Shown here piece by piece: positions 47,141 through 60,702 of a DNA stretch of 64,000 bases; the stretch's first letter is position 1; each line of letters starts with the position of its first letter. The notes under the pieces were generated by a model. That model saw nothing but the letters and a program-made list of their open reading frames with translations, was not told the origin of the DNA and did not search any database. Position numbers and translations under genes: made by a program. Where the stretch lies: assembly GCF_041146395.1 (NCBI RefSeq), contig NW_027182938.1, positions 374,412 through 438,411 of the forward strand. Reading direction: 5' to 3'. Origin of the DNA: Eulemur rufifrons (taxonomy: Eukaryota; Chordata; Mammalia; Primates; Lemuridae).

Positions 47141-48117
47141 CCAGGGGCATGATGTAGGAACAAGCCTATTCTCTGCGTGGCACGTACCATAGAGAAGAGA
47201 GGGCACGCGTGACCGGGAAACACCCGGGGCGGTACTCACGGGAGCCCCGTTTCCGTGGACCCGGTGAAAGACGGTTCAGAGAGATTTCCACGTCTCCCTG
47301 CGGTGCCGGTCCACAGCAGCGCCGACGAACCGCAGCTTCGCGTGTGAGAGAGGATGCTTCTCCGGACCCAAGGTCTCCCCTGGAACACAAGTTCCCCAGA
47401 ATGAAGCCAGAAGGGTTCCACGTATATGATAGAGCCCGTGAAAGGAACAGAACGTCTCCGTGAGAGAGTCACGTCCTAGGGAGCCAAAACTTTCAAAGGA
47501 AAAGCGAGGAAAAGGGTGACCGTCCACAGGGGATTTGTTTGGGAGAAGGGTTTTCTGGGTTCCAGGCCTTCAGGAACAGACACACAGCGGTGTCCAACCC
47601 GGGAATAAACTCCCACGTGTATAAGGTCGGCGGTGGAGGCTCGGTACAGTTCATTCTTATTTAATAGAATCATCACAACGCTTATGCTCTAACATATCCA
47701 CTTCCCAAGTTAAAAGTAAAAGAGAAAGAAACAGACTGTAAATTTCTAGTTGTCATAACCCCCTTTAAATTGGATCATGTCTTCATTCGGGGGAAATGAT
47801 TATCTTGGGGATTCTGCGTCCATCTGTCTGGGAACACTGTCTAACTCTCCATGGATTTGGGCCGTCCTTGATGCTTCTGCCAAGTTTTCCGTGTAAGTCG
47901 GCACCCGTTTCCCCTAGGTGCGACGTAGATCTTCTGCGACCTCGAATATGAATCCTTTGGAAAAGTTGCATTCGTTATCGTGTATTGGGCCTGAGTGTGT
48001 GCTGAATTTAGAGCCGGTCCGTCAGAAGTTGCGGAGGCCCGGCCCTGCCACAGCTGTCTGAGGGGCGACAGCCTCGGGGACTGAGCCTTGACATGTAAAA
48101 ACCTGACCTCTCTCCAG
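47141..48117. repeat. Core segment, unit 12
   Basis: 977 bp, GAGTGTG form; an extra T near 47658 breaks the TTCTATT inverted repeat. Confidence 0.9.
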
Positions 48118-48145
48118 GGTCCACGGGGCAGGGTCCGGGCAAAAA

Positions 48146-48254
48146 GCGTACGGCGGCCCCCGGGTCTCCCATCCAGGGCCCGGCCGGGACCGACCCTGCT
48201 TAGCTTCCCAGACCAGACGGGATCGGGCGCCTCCGGGGCGGCGCGGCCTTAGAC
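48146..48254 (-). pseudogene. 5S rRNA-like gene, module A, unit 12 (short-unit 3' flank)
   Basis: D box 48275-48287, T5 terminator 48141-48145; 28 bp from the core. Confidence 0.92.
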
Positions 48255-49473
48255 TGAGGCGGGAGCTCCCGGAGGCCCCAAGAGGCCCAGCGGCCAGGCG
48301 TCCCTCCCTGCCCAGTCCAGTGCCTCCCGCCCGCCGCCCTGGCGCTTCGCCAGACCCCCTGTCCAGATCGGGGCGGGGGGGGCTGGGGGGCGAAGGTGGG
48401 CGGGGACCAGGGCAAGGAGAGACTGACGGGTCTGGCGGTCGGTCGGGCGCACACGGCCCCCTCCCCCACCGAAAACAGGGACGCACCGCACCAGCGTCCC
48501 ACGCCCCAGCGATCGGACCCACGGACACGGACACGGGCGCGCAGGGACAGCCTTCCAGGCGTGGGGAGGGCGGGACGGAGCCGGAGAGTGCGCGGGAGCC
48601 GGCCCTCCCCCGCGCCAGGCCAGGGCACGGTGGGCAGGGGCTCGGGGGCGGGGCCGGGACCAGGAGGCGGGGCCGGGAGGTCCGGAAGACGCGCGGCCCC
48701 CCTGCCTGGGGAGGACCGTTCTGCCCCGATCCCCGATCCCCGTCGGGGCACGCGGGTGGCAGCGGCACCCGCGGGGTCCCGGTGCCGGCCGGCCCGTCGC
48801 TTGGTCGGGCGGCCGGCGGGTCGTTGGGGTCCGGGAGCGCGCGCTCCCCGCTGTTCCCTGGTTTCCCGTGGCACGTCCTCTCTGTCTGCCCGGGTGGCCG
48901 TGGCCGGCGACCTGCCGTGTGCGGCGCGGTGCGGTGCGCCTGTGTGTCCCTCGGGAGCCCCCCCGCCTCCCCGGGAGAGGAGCCCCGCCCAGCGTGAGTC
49001 CCGGGCCGGAGGCCCCGGTGTGCGGGGGCGGAGAGGAAGTCCACGGTGGGCTGGGGGTCGGGGGCCCAGGGGACGGTTTTCTTCCGCGGGCTGGCCCCCC
49101 GCCCGCCGAAGGGGACGTCCCGGAGTACGGGGGGCCGGGGAGAGCCAGCAGCGCTTAGGGATCCCGCCACCCGGTCCGCTGTGGGCCCGGGTCTGGGGCC
49201 CCCCCGGCTGCCGGCAGAAGGGCTGGGATGGCCCCGCCGCTCCCGCTCCCGCTGCCGCCGCCTGGCGGTGCTGCAGGGGAAGAGGCGCCGGGGGCCGGGG
49301 CCGGGCCGGGGGAGGAGCGGGGTGGCGGGAGCCGGGGACGTTTCGGAGGGCGGAGGGGCCCCCCCTTCCCAGCCTAGGCGGGCGGAGGAGGGGGAGACCC
49401 CCCCACACACACACACATTCCGGGCCAGGGGGGGTCGGGACAGCAAAAGAGGCAAAGGAAAAAGAAAACAAAA

Positions 49474-49581
49474 GCGTACGGCGGCCCCCGGTCTCCCATC
49501 CAGGGCCTGGCCGGGCCCGACCCTGCTTAGCTTCCCAGAGCAGACGGGATCGGGCGCCTCAGGGGCGGCGCGGCCTTAGAC
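49474..49581 (-). pseudogene. 5S rRNA-like gene, module B, unit 12
   Basis: D box 49602-49614, T4 terminator 49470-49473. Confidence 0.92.
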
Positions 49582-50025
49582 TGAGGCGGGTGCCGTGGGA
49601 CGCCCCAAGAGGCCCAGCGGCCAGGCGTCCTTCCCTGCCCAGTCGAGTCCCTCCCGCCCGCCGCCCTGGCGCCCTGGCGCTTCCCGAGACCCCCGTGTCC
49701 AGCTCGGGGCGCGGGGAGGCGGGCGGGGGGCGGGGCTGAGGGCAGGGGGAGACCGACGGGTCTGGCGCGCGGGCGCACACGCCCCCCTCCGTCACCGCCA
49801 ACACGGACGCACCGCGCCAGCGTCCCACGCCCCCACGAGCAGACCCACGGACAGGGACACGGGCGCGCAGGGACAGACTTCCCGGCGTGGGGACGGAGGG
49901 CCAGAGCTGGAGAGTGCGCGGGTGCGGGCTCTCCCCCGCGCCACGCCGGTGACACACACAGGCACACAGCTTCCAGGCCAGGGGGCGGGGCAGCAAAAGA
50001 GGCAAAGGACAAAAAAAACAAAAAA

Positions 50026-50143
50026 GCGTACGGCGGCCCCCGGGTCTCCCGGGTCTCCCATCCAGGACCCGGCCGGGCCCGACCCTGCTTAGCTTCCCAG
50101 AGCAGACGGGATCGGGCGCCTTCGGGGCGGCGCGGCCTTAGAC
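50026..50143 (-). pseudogene. 5S rRNA-like gene, module C, unit 13
   Basis: D box 50164-50176, T6 terminator 50020-50025; 9-nt duplication present. Confidence 0.92.
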
Positions 50144-51217
50144 TGAGGCGGGTGCCGTGGGACGCCCCAAGAGGCCCAGCGGCCAGGCGTCCCTCCCTGC
50201 CCAGTCGAGTCCCTCCCGCCCGACGCCCTGGCGCCCTGGCGCTTCCCGAGATCCCCGTGTCCAGATCGGGGCGCGGGGAGGCGGGCGGGGGGCGGGGCTG
50301 AGGGCAGGGGGAGACCCACCGCCGGGTCTGGCGCGCGGGCGCACACGCCCCCGTCCGCCACCGCCAACAGGGACGCACCGCGCCAGCGTCCCACGCCCCA
50401 GCGATCGGACCCGCGGACACGGACACGGGCGCGCAGGGACAGCCTTCCCGGCGTGGCGACGGAGGGCCGGAGCCGGAGAGTGCGCGGGAGCCGGCCCTCC
50501 CCCGCGCCACGCCGGGGCACGGTGAGGAGGGGGTCGGGGGCGGGGCCGGGACCAGGAGGCGGGGCCGTGGGCCCGGTCCCTCCCCGCAGGTCCCGAAGAC
50601 GCGCGGCCCCCCTGCCTGGGGAGGACCGTTCTGCCCCGATCCCCGTCGGGGCCGGGGGGTGGGCGGAGGAGCGGGGTGGCGGGAGGAGCCGGGGACGTCC
50701 CGGAGTACGGGGGGGGGGGGGGGCTGCGGAGAGCCAGCGGCGCTTAGGGATCCCGCCACCCGGCTCCCTGTGGGCCCGGGTCTGGGGCCCACCCCCGGCA
50801 GCCTGCAGAAGGGCCGGGACGGCCCCGCCGCTCCCGCTGCGGCTGCCGCTGCCGCCGCCTGGCGGTGGTGCCGCGGCGGGGGGAGGGGAGGAGGCGGCGG
50901 GGGCGGGGGCCGAGGCCGGGGGCGGGGCGGGGTGGCGGGAGCCGGGGCCGGCCGGGAGGGCGGAGGGAGGGGGCTCCCCCTTCGCCACCCCCCGCCCCCC
51001 GACCCCCGCAGGCCGGCGGGCGGGACCAAAGAAGGGGCGAAAGCCTAGGGCACCCCACCCGGTAGGGAGGAAACTTAAAACCCCGATCGCTCTGTCGGCT
51101 GGGAGGGGAACCCTTCCACGCACGCTGCCCACGGGGCAGCTGGATTTATACAACCATTTGGAAAACAATTTAGCATAAAGGGATAAAAAAAAAAAAAAAA
51201 GAACAAAAAAAAAAAAA

Positions 51218-52193
51218 CCAGGGGCATGATGTAGGAACAAGCCTATTCTCTGCGTGGCACGTACCATAGAGAAGAGAGGGCACGCGTGACCGGGAAACAC
51301 CCGGGGCGGTACTCACGGGAGCCCCGTTTCCGTGGACCCGGTGAAAGACGGTTCAGAGAGATTTCCACGTCTCCCTGCGGTGCCGGTCCACAGCAGCGCC
51401 GACGAACCGCAGCTTCGCGTGTGAGAGAGGATGCTTCTCCGGACCCAAGGTCTCCCCTGGAACACAAGTTCCCCAGAATGAAGCCAGAAGGGTTCCACGT
51501 ATATGATAGAGCCCGTGAAAGGAACAGAACGTCTCCGTGAGAGAGTCACGTCCTAGGGAGCCAAAACTTTCAAAAGAAAAGCGAGGAAAAGGGTGACCGT
51601 CCACAGGGGATTTGTTTGGGAGAAGGGTTTTCTGGGTTCCAGGCCTTCAGGAACAGACACACAGCGGTGTCCAACCCGGGAATAAACTCCCACGTGTATA
51701 AGGTCGGCGGTGGAGGCTCGGTACAGTTCATTCTATTTAATAGAATCATCACAACGCTTATGCTCTAACATATCCACTTCCCAAGTTAAAAGTAAAAGAG
51801 AAAGAAACAGACTGTAAATTTCTAGTTGTCATAACCCCCTTTAAATTGGATCATGTCTTCATTCGGGGGAAATGATTATCTTGGGGATTCTGCGTCCATC
51901 TGTCTGGGAACACTGTCTAACTCTCCATGGATTTGGGCCGTCCTTGATGCTTCTGCCAAGTTTTCCGTGTAAGTCGGCACCCGTTTCCCCTAGGTGCGAC
52001 GTAGATCTTCTGCGACCTCGAATATGAATCCTTTGGAAAAGTTGCATTCGTTATCGTGTATTGGGCCTGAGCGTGTGCTGAATTTAGAGCCGGTCCGTCA
52101 GAAGTTGCGGAGGCCCGGCCCTGCCACAGCTGTCTGAGGGGCGACAGCCTCGGGGACTGAGCCTTGACATGTAAAAACCTGACCTCTCTCCAG
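51218..52193. repeat. Core segment, unit 13
   Basis: 976 bp, common form with a private A at 51575. Confidence 0.9.
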
Positions 52194-52384
52194 GGTCCAC
52201 GGGGCAGGGTCCGGGCCAGCCGGGGCGGTGGGGGCAGGCCCGGGGCGGGCCCGGAGGGCGGAGGGCCCCCCCTTCCCAGCCGAGGCGGGCGGCGGAGGAG
52301 GAGCCCGCCCCCCCACACACACACACGCCTTCTGGGCCTGGGGGTCGGGAGAGCCAAAGAGGCAAAGGAAAAAAAAACAAAAAA

Positions 52385-52493
52385 GCGTACGGCGGCCCCC
52401 GGGTCTCCCATCCAGGGCCCGGCCGGGACCGACCCTGCTTAGCTTCCCAGACCAGACGGGATCGGGCGCCTCCGGGGCGGCGCGGCCTTAGAC
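52385..52493 (-). pseudogene. 5S rRNA-like gene, module A, unit 13
   Basis: D box 52514-52526, T6 terminator 52379-52384. Confidence 0.92.
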
Positions 52494-53712
52494 TGAGGCG
52501 GGAGCTCCCGGAGGCCCCAAGAGGCCCAGCGGCCAGGCGTCCCTCCCTGCCCAGTCCAGTGCCTCCCGCCCGCCGCCCTGGCGCTTCGCCAGACCCCCTG
52601 TCCAGATCGGGGCGGGGGGGGCTGGGGGGCGAAGGTGGGCGGGGACCAGGGCAAGGAGAGACTGACGGGTCTGGCGGTCGGTCGGGCGCACACGGCCCCC
52701 TCCCCCACCGAAAACAGGGACGCACCGCACCAGCGTCCCACGCCCCAGCGATCGGACCCACGGACACGGACACGGGCGCGCAGGGACAGCCTTCCAGGCG
52801 TGGGGAGGGCGGGACGGAGCCGGAGAGTGCGCGGGAGCCGGCCCTCCCCCGCGCCAGGCCAGGGCACGGTGGGCAGGGGCTCGGGGGCGGGGCCGGGACC
52901 AGGAGGCGGGGCCGGGAGGTCCGGAAGACGCGCGGCCCCCCTGCCTGGGGAGGACCGTTCTGCCCCGATCCCCGATCCCCGTCGGGGCACGCGGGTGGCA
53001 GCGGCACCCGCGGGGTCCCGGTGCCGGCCGGCCCGTCGCTTGGTCGGGCGGCCGGCGGGTCGTTGGGGTCCGGGAGCGCGCGCTCCCCGCTGTTCCCTGG
53101 TTTCCCGTGGCACGTCCTCTCTGTCTGCCCGGGTGGCCGTGGCCGGCGACCTGCCGTGTGCGGCGCGGTGCGGTGCGCCTGTGTGTCCCTCGGGAGCCCC
53201 CCCGCCTCCCCGGGAGAGGAGCCCCGCCCAGCGTGAGTCCCGGGCCGGAGGCCCCGGTGTGCGGGGGCGGAGAGGAAGTCCACGGTGGGCTGGGGGTCGG
53301 GGGCCCAGGGGACGGTTTTCTTCCGCGGGCTGGCCCCCCGCCCGCCGAAGGGGACGTCCCGGAGTACGGGGGGCCGGGGAGAGCCAGCAGCGCTTAGGGA
53401 TCCCGCCACCCGGTCCGCTGTGGGCCCGGGTCTGGGGCCCCCCCGGCTGCCGGCAGAAGGGCTGGGATGGCCCCGCCGCTCCCGCTCCCGCTGCCGCCGC
53501 CTGGCGGTGCTGCAGGGGAAGAGGCGCCGGGGGCCGGGGCCGGGCCGGGGGAGGAGCGGGGTGGCGGGAGCCGGGGACGTTTCGGAGGGCGGAGGGGCCC
53601 CCCCTTCCCAGCCTAGGCGGGCGGAGGAGGGGGAGACCCCCACACACACACACACATTCCGGGCCAGGGGGGGTCGGGACAGCAAAAGAGGCAAAGGAAA
53701 AAGAAAACAAAA

Positions 53713-53820
53713 GCGTACGGCGGCCCCCGGTCTCCCATCCAGGGCCTGGCCGGGCCCGACCCTGCTTAGCTTCCCAGAGCAGACGGGATCGGGCGCCTCA
53801 GGGGCGGCGCGGCCTTAGAC
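53713..53820 (-). pseudogene. 5S rRNA-like gene, module B, unit 13
   Basis: D box 53841-53853, T4 terminator 53709-53712. Confidence 0.92.
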
Positions 53821-54264
53821 TGAGGCGGGTGCCGTGGGACGCCCCAAGAGGCCCAGCGGCCAGGCGTCCTTCCCTGCCCAGTCGAGTCCCTCCCGCCCGC
53901 CGCCCTGGCGCCCTGGCGCTTCCCGAGACCCCCGTGTCCAGCTCGGGGCGCGGGGAGGCGGGCGGGGGGCGGGGCTGAGGGCAGGGGGAGACCGACGGGT
54001 CTGGCGCGCGGGCGCACACGCCCCCCTCCGTCACCGCCAACACGGACGCACCGCGCCAGCGTCCCACGCCCCCACGAGCAGACCCACGGACAGGGACACG
54101 GGCGCGCAGGGACAGACTTCCCGGCGTGGGGACGGAGGGCCAGAGCTGGAGAGTGCGCGGGTGCGGGCTCTCCCCCGCGCCACGCCGGTGACACACACAG
54201 GCACACAGCTTCCAGGCCAGGGGGCGGGGCAGCAAAAGAGGCAAAGGACAAAAAAAACAAAAAA

Positions 54265-54382
54265 GCGTACGGCGGCCCCCGGGTCTCCCGGGTCTCCCAT
54301 CCAGGACCCGGCCGGGCCCGACCCTGCTTAGCTTCCCAGAGCAGACGGGATCGGGCGCCTTCGGGGCGGCGCGGCCTTAGAC
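54265..54382 (-). pseudogene. 5S rRNA-like gene, module C, unit 14
   Basis: D box 54403-54415, T6 terminator 54259-54264; 9-nt duplication present. Confidence 0.92.
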
Positions 54383-55459
54383 TGAGGCGGGTGCCGTGGG
54401 ACGCCCCAAGAGGCCCAGCGGCCAGGCGTCCCTCCCTGCCCAGTCGAGTCCCTCCCGCCCGACGCCCTGGCGCCCTGGCGCTTCCCGAGATCCCCGTGTC
54501 CAGATCGGGGCGCGGGGAGGCGGGCGGGGGGCGGGGCTGAGGGCAGGGGGAGACCCACCGCCGGGTCTGGCGCGCGGGCGCACACGCCCCCGTCCGCCAC
54601 CGCCAACAGGGACGCACCGCGCCAGCGTCCCACGCCCCAGCGATCGGACCCGCGGACACGGACACGGGCGCGCAGGGACAGCCTTCCCGGCGTGGCGACG
54701 GAGGGCCGGAGCCGGAGAGTGCGCGGGAGCCGGCCCTCCCCCGCGCCACGCCGGGGCACGGTGAGGAGGGGGTCGGGGGCGGGGCCGGGACCAGGAGGCG
54801 GGGCCGTGGGCCCGGTCCCTCCCCGCAGGTCCCGAAGACGCGCGGCCCCCCTGCCTGGGGAGGACCGTTCTGCCCCGATCCCCGTCGGGGCCGGGGGGTG
54901 GGCGGAGGAGCGGGGTGGCGGGAGGAGCCGGGGACGTCCCGGAGTACGGGGGGGGGGGGGGGGGGCTGCGGAGAGCCAGCGGCGCTTAGGGATCCCGCCA
55001 CCCGGCTCCCTGTGGGCCCGGGTCTGGGGCCCACCCCCGGCAGCCTGCAGAAGGGCCGGGACGGCCCCGCCGCTCCCGCTGCGGCTGCCGCTGCCGCCGC
55101 CTGGCGGTGGTGCCGCGGCGGGGGGAGGGGAGGAGGCGGCGGGGGCGGGGGCCGAGGCCGGGGGCGGGGCGGGGTGGCGGGAGCCGGGGCCGGCCGGGAG
55201 GGCGGAGGGAGGGGGCTCCCCCTTCGCCACCCCCCGCCCCCCGACCCCCGCAGGCCGGCGGGCGGGACCAAAGAAGGGGCGAAAGCCTAGGGCACCCCAC
55301 CCGGTAGGGAGGAAACTTAAAACCCCGATCGCTCTGTCGGCTGGGAGGGGAACCCTTCCACGCACGCTGCCCACGGGGCAGCTGGATTTATACAACCATT
55401 TGGAAAACAATTTAGCATAAAGGGATAAAAAAAAAAAAAAAAGAACAAAAAAAAAAAAA

Positions 55460-56435
55460 CCAGGGGCATGATGTAGGAACAAGCCTATTCTCTGCGTGGC
55501 ACGTACCATAGAGAAGAGAGGGCACGCGTGACCGGGAAACACCCGGGGCGGTACTCACGGGAGCCCCGTTTCCGTGGACCCGGTGAAAGACGGTTCAGAG
55601 AGATTTCCACGTCTCCCTGCGGTGCCGGTCCACAGCAGCGCCGACGAACCGCAGCTTCGCGTGTGAGAGAGGATGCTTCTCCGGACCCAAGGTCTCCCCT
55701 GGAACACAAGTTCCCCAGAATGAAGCCAGAAGGGTTCCACGTATATGATAGAGCCCGTGAAAGGAACAGAACGTCTCCGTGAGAGAGTCACGTCCTAGGG
55801 AGCCAAAACTTTCAAAGGAAAAGCGAGGAAAAGGGTGACCGTCCACAGGGGATTTGTTTGGGAGAAGGGTTTTCTGGGTTCCAGGCCTTCAGGAACAGAC
55901 ACACAGCGGTGTCCAACCCGGGAATAAACTCCCACGTGTATAAGGTCGGCGGTGGAGGCTCGGTACAGTTCATTCTATTTAATAGAATCATCACAACGCT
56001 TATGCTCTAACATATCCACTTCCCAAGTTAAAAGTAAAAGAGAAAGAAACAGACTGTAAATTTCTAGTTGTCATAACCCCCTTTAAATTGGATCATGTCT
56101 TCATTCGGGGGAAATGATTATCTTGGGGATTCTGCGTCCATCTGTCTGGGAACACTGTCTAACTCTCCATGGATTTGGGCCGTCCTTGATGCTTCTGCCA
56201 AGTTTTCCGTGTAAGTCGGCACCCGTTTCCCCTAGGTGCGACGTAGATCTTCTGCGACCTCGAATATGAATCCTTTGGAAAAGTTGCATTCGTTATCGTG
56301 TATTGGGCCTGAGTGTGTGCTGAATTTAGAGCCGGTCCGTCAGAAGTTGCGGAGGCCCGGCCCTGCCACAGCTGTCTGAGGGGCGACAGCCTCGGGGACT
56401 GAGCCTTGACATGTAAAAACCTGACCTCTCTCCAG
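55460..56435. repeat. Core segment, unit 14
   Basis: 976 bp, GAGTGTG form. Confidence 0.9.
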
Positions 56436-56463
56436 GGTCCACGGGGCAGGGTCCGGGCAAAAA

Positions 56464-56572
56464 GCGTACGGCGGCCCCCGGGTCTCCCATCCAGGGCCCG
56501 GCCGGGACCGACCCTGCTTAGCTTCCCAGACCAGACGGGATCGGGCGCCTCCGGGGCGGCGCGGCCTTAGAC
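56464..56572 (-). pseudogene. 5S rRNA-like gene, module A, unit 14 (short-unit 3' flank)
   Basis: D box 56593-56605, T5 terminator 56459-56463; 28 bp from the core. Confidence 0.92.
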
Positions 56573-57791
56573 TGAGGCGGGAGCTCCCGGAGGCCCCAAG
56601 AGGCCCAGCGGCCAGGCGTCCCTCCCTGCCCAGTCCAGTGCCTCCCGCCCGCCGCCCTGGCGCTTCGCCAGACCCCCTGTCCAGATCGGGGCGGGGGGGG
56701 CTGGGGGGCGAAGGTGGGCGGGGACCAGGGCAAGGAGAGACTGACGGGTCTGGCGGTCGGTCGGGCGCACACGGCCCCCTCCCCCACCGAAAACAGGGAC
56801 GCACCGCACCAGCGTCCCACGCCCCAGCGATCGGACCCACGGACACGGACACGGGCGCGCAGGGACAGCCTTCCAGGCGTGGGGAGGGCGGGACGGAGCC
56901 GGAGAGTGCGCGGGAGCCGGCCCTCCCCCGCGCCAGGCCAGGGCACGGTGGGCAGGGGCTCGGGGGCGGGGCCGGGACCAGGAGGCGGGGCCGGGAGGTC
57001 CGGAAGACGCGCGGCCCCCCTGCCTGGGGAGGACCGTTCTGCCCCGATCCCCGATCCCCGTCGGGGCACGCGGGTGGCAGCGGCACCCGCGGGGTCCCGG
57101 TGCCGGCCGGCCCGTCGCTTGGTCGGGCGGCCGGCGGGTCGTTGGGGTCCGGGAGCGCGCGCTCCCCGCTGTTCCCTGGTTTCCCGTGGCACGTCCTCTC
57201 TGTCTGCCCGGGTGGCCGTGGCCGGCGACCTGCCGTGTGCGGCGCGGTGCGGTGCGCCTGTGTGTCCCTCGGGAGCCCCCCCGCCTCCCCGGGAGAGGAG
57301 CCCCGCCCAGCGTGAGTCCCGGGCCGGAGGCCCCGGTGTGCGGGGGCGGAGAGGAAGTCCACGGTGGGCTGGGGGTCGGGGGCCCAGGGGACGGTTTTCT
57401 TCCGCGGGCTGGCCCCCCGCCCGCCGAAGGGGACGTCCCGGAGTACGGGGGGCCGGGGAGAGCCAGCAGCGCTTAGGGATCCCGCCACCCGGTCCGCTGT
57501 GGGCCCGGGTCTGGGGCCCCCCCGGCTGCCGGCAGAAGGGCTGGGATGGCCCCGCCGCTCCCGCTCCCGCTGCCGCCGCCTGGCGGTGCTGCAGGGGAAG
57601 AGGCGCCGGGGGCCGGGGCCGGGCCGGGGGAGGAGCGGGGTGGCGGGAGCCGGGGACGTTTCGGAGGGCGGAGGGGCCCCCCCTTCCCAGCCTAGGCGGG
57701 CGGAGGAGGGGGAGACCCCCCCACACACACACACATTCCGGGCCAGGGGGGGTCGGGACAGCAAAAGAGGCAAAGGAAAAAGAAAACAAAA

Positions 57792-57899
57792 GCGTACGGC
57801 GGCCCCCGGTCTCCCATCCAGGGCCTGGCCGGGCCCGACCCTGCTTAGCTTCCCAGAGCAGACGGGATCGGGCGCCTCAGGGGCGGCGCGGCCTTAGAC
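57792..57899 (-). pseudogene. 5S rRNA-like gene, module B, unit 14
   Basis: D box 57920-57932, T4 terminator 57788-57791. Confidence 0.92.
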
Positions 57900-58343
57900 T
57901 GAGGCGGGTGCCGTGGGACGCCCCAAGAGGCCCAGCGGCCAGGCGTCCTTCCCTGCCCAGTCGAGTCCCTCCCGCCCGCCGCCCTGGCGCCCTGGCGCTT
58001 CCCGAGACCCCCGTGTCCAGCTCGGGGCGCGGGGAGGCGGGCGGGGGGCGGGGCTGAGGGCAGGGGGAGACCGACGGGTCTGGCGCGCGGGCGCACACGC
58101 CCCCCTCCGTCACCGCCAACACGGACGCACCGCGCCAGCGTCCCACGCCCCCACGAGCAGACCCACGGACAGGGACACGGGCGCGCAGGGACAGACTTCC
58201 CGGCGTGGGGACGGAGGGCCAGAGCTGGAGAGTGCGCGGGTGCGGGCTCTCCCCCGCGCCACGCCGGTGACACACACAGGCACACAGCTTCCAGGCCAGG
58301 GGGCGGGGCAGCAAAAGAGGCAAAGGACAAAAAAAACAAAAAA

Positions 58344-58461
58344 GCGTACGGCGGCCCCCGGGTCTCCCGGGTCTCCCATCCAGGACCCGGCCGGGCCCGA
58401 CCCTGCTTAGCTTCCCAGAGCAGACGGGATCGGGCGCCTTCGGGGCGGCGCGGCCTTAGAC
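58344..58461 (-). pseudogene. 5S rRNA-like gene, module C, unit 15
   Basis: D box 58482-58494, T6 terminator 58338-58343; 9-nt duplication present. Confidence 0.92.
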
Positions 58462-59536
58462 TGAGGCGGGTGCCGTGGGACGCCCCAAGAGGCCCAGCGG
58501 CCAGGCGTCCCTCCCTGCCCAGTCGAGTCCCTCCCGCCCGACGCCCTGGCGCCCTGGCGCTTCCCGAGATCCCCGTGTCCAGATCGGGGCGCGGGGAGGC
58601 GGGCGGGGGGCGGGGCTGAGGGCAGGGGGAGACCCACCGCCGGGTCTGGCGCGCGGGCGCACACGCCCCCGTCCGCCACCGCCAACAGGGACGCACCGCG
58701 CCAGCGTCCCACGCCCCAGCGATCGGACCCGCGGACACGGACACGGGCGCGCAGGGACAGCCTTCCCGGCGTGGCGACGGAGGGCCGGAGCCGGAGAGTG
58801 CGCGGGAGCCGGCCCTCCCCCGCGCCACGCCGGGGCACGGTGAGGAGGGGGTCGGGGGCGGGGCCGGGACCAGGAGGCGGGGCCGTGGGCCCGGTCCCTC
58901 CCCGCAGGTCCCGAAGACGCGCGGCCCCCCTGCCTGGGGAGGACCGTTCTGCCCCGATCCCCGTCGGGGCCGGGGGGTGGGCGGAGGAGCGGGGTGGCGG
59001 GAGGAGCCGGGGACGTCCCGGAGTACGGGGGGGGGGGGGGGGCTGCGGAGAGCCAGCGGCGCTTAGGGATCCCGCCACCCGGCTCCCTGTGGGCCCGGGT
59101 CTGGGGCCCACCCCCGGCAGCCTGCAGAAGGGCCGGGACGGCCCCGCCGCTCCCGCTGCGGCTGCCGCTGCCGCCGCCTGGCGGTGGTGCCGCGGCGGGG
59201 GGAGGGGAGGAGGCGGCGGGGGCGGGGGCCGAGGCCGGGGGCGGGGCGGGGTGGCGGGAGCCGGGGCCGGCCGGGAGGGCGGAGGGAGGGGGCTCCCCCT
59301 TCGCCACCCCCCGCCCCCCGACCCCCGCAGGCCGGCGGGCGGGACCAAAGAAGGGGCGAAAGCCTAGGGCACCCCACCCGGTAGGGAGGAAACTTAAAAC
59401 CCCGATCGCTCTGTCGGCTGGGAGGGGAACCCTTCCACGCACGCTGCCCACGGGGCAGCTGGATTTATACAACCATTTGGAAAACAATTTAGCATAAAGG
59501 GATAAAAAAAAAAAAAAAAGAACAAAAAAAAAAAAA

Positions 59537-60511
59537 CCAGGGGCATGATGTAGGAACAAGCCTATTCTCTGCGTGGCACGTACCATAGAGAAGAGAGGGC
59601 ACGCGTGACCGGGAAACACCCGGGGCGGTACTCACGGGAGCCCCGTTTCCGTGGACCCGGTGAAAGACGGTTCAGAGAGATTTCCACGTCTCCCTGCGGT
59701 GCCGGTCCACAGCAGCGCCGACGAACCGCAGCTTCGCGTGTGAGAGAGGATGCTTCTCCGGACCCAAGGTCTCCCCTGGAACACAAGTTCCCCAGAATGA
59801 AGCCAGAAGGGTTCCACGTATATGATAGAGCCCGTGAAAGGAACAGAACGTCTCCGTGAGAGAGTCACGTCCTAGGGAGCCAAAACTTTCAAAGGAAAAG
59901 CGAGGAAAAGGGTGACCGTCCACAGGGGATTTGTTTGGGAGAAGGGTTTTCTGGGTTCCAGGCCTTCAGGAACAGACACACAGCGGTGTCCAACCCGGGA
60001 ATAACTCCCACGTGTATAAGGTCGGCGGTGGAGGCTCGGTACAGTTCATTCTATTTAATAGAATCATCACAACGCTTATGCTCTAACATATCCACTTCCC
60101 AAGTTAAAAGTAAAAGAGAAAGAAACAGACTGTAAATTTCTAGTTGTCATAACCCCCTTTAAATTGGATCATGTCTTCATTCGGGGGAAATGATTATCTT
60201 GGGGATTCTGCGTCCATCTGTCTGGGAACACTGTCTAACTCTCCATGGATTTGGGCCGTCCTTGATGCTTCTGCCAAGTTTTCCGTGTAAGTCGGCACCC
60301 GTTTCCCCTAGGTGCGACGTAGATCTTCTGCGACCTCGAATATGAATCCTTTGGAAAAGTTGCATTCGTTATCGTGTATTGGGCCTGAGCGTGTGCTGAA
60401 TTTAGAGCCGGTCCGTCAGAAGTTGCGGAGGCCCGGCCCTGCCACAGCTGTCTGAGGGGCGACAGCCTCGGGGACTGAGCCTTGACATGTAAAAACCTGA
60501 CCTCTCTCCAG
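59537..60511. repeat. Core segment, unit 15
   Basis: 975 bp: one A missing near 60003 (AATAAC for AATAAAC). Confidence 0.9.
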
Positions 60512-60702
60512 GGTCCACGGGGCAGGGTCCGGGCCAGCCGGGGCGGTGGGGGCAGGCCCGGGGCGGGCCCGGAGGGCGGAGGGCCCCCCCTTCCCAGCCG
60601 AGGCGGGCGGCGGAGGAGGAGCCCGCCCCCCCACACACACACACGCCTTCTGGGCCTGGGGGTCGGGAGAGCCAAAGAGGCAAAGGAAAAAAAAACAAAA
60701 AA

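Larger units (their letters stand above)
45946..50025. repeat. Macrosatellite unit 12 (short)
   Basis: 4,080 bp, deletion junction 48140/48141, GAGTGTG, G run 18 bases. Private extra T near 47658 in the core. Confidence 0.97.
50026..54264. repeat. Macrosatellite unit 13 (long)
   Basis: 4,239 bp, GAGCGTG, G run 15 bases. Private A at 51575 (others G). Its CA tract near 53639-53656 has fewer C and more CA than the neighbouring units. Confidence 0.97.
54265..58343. repeat. Macrosatellite unit 14 (short)
   Basis: 4,079 bp, deletion junction 56458/56459, GAGTGTG, G run 18 bases. Confidence 0.97.
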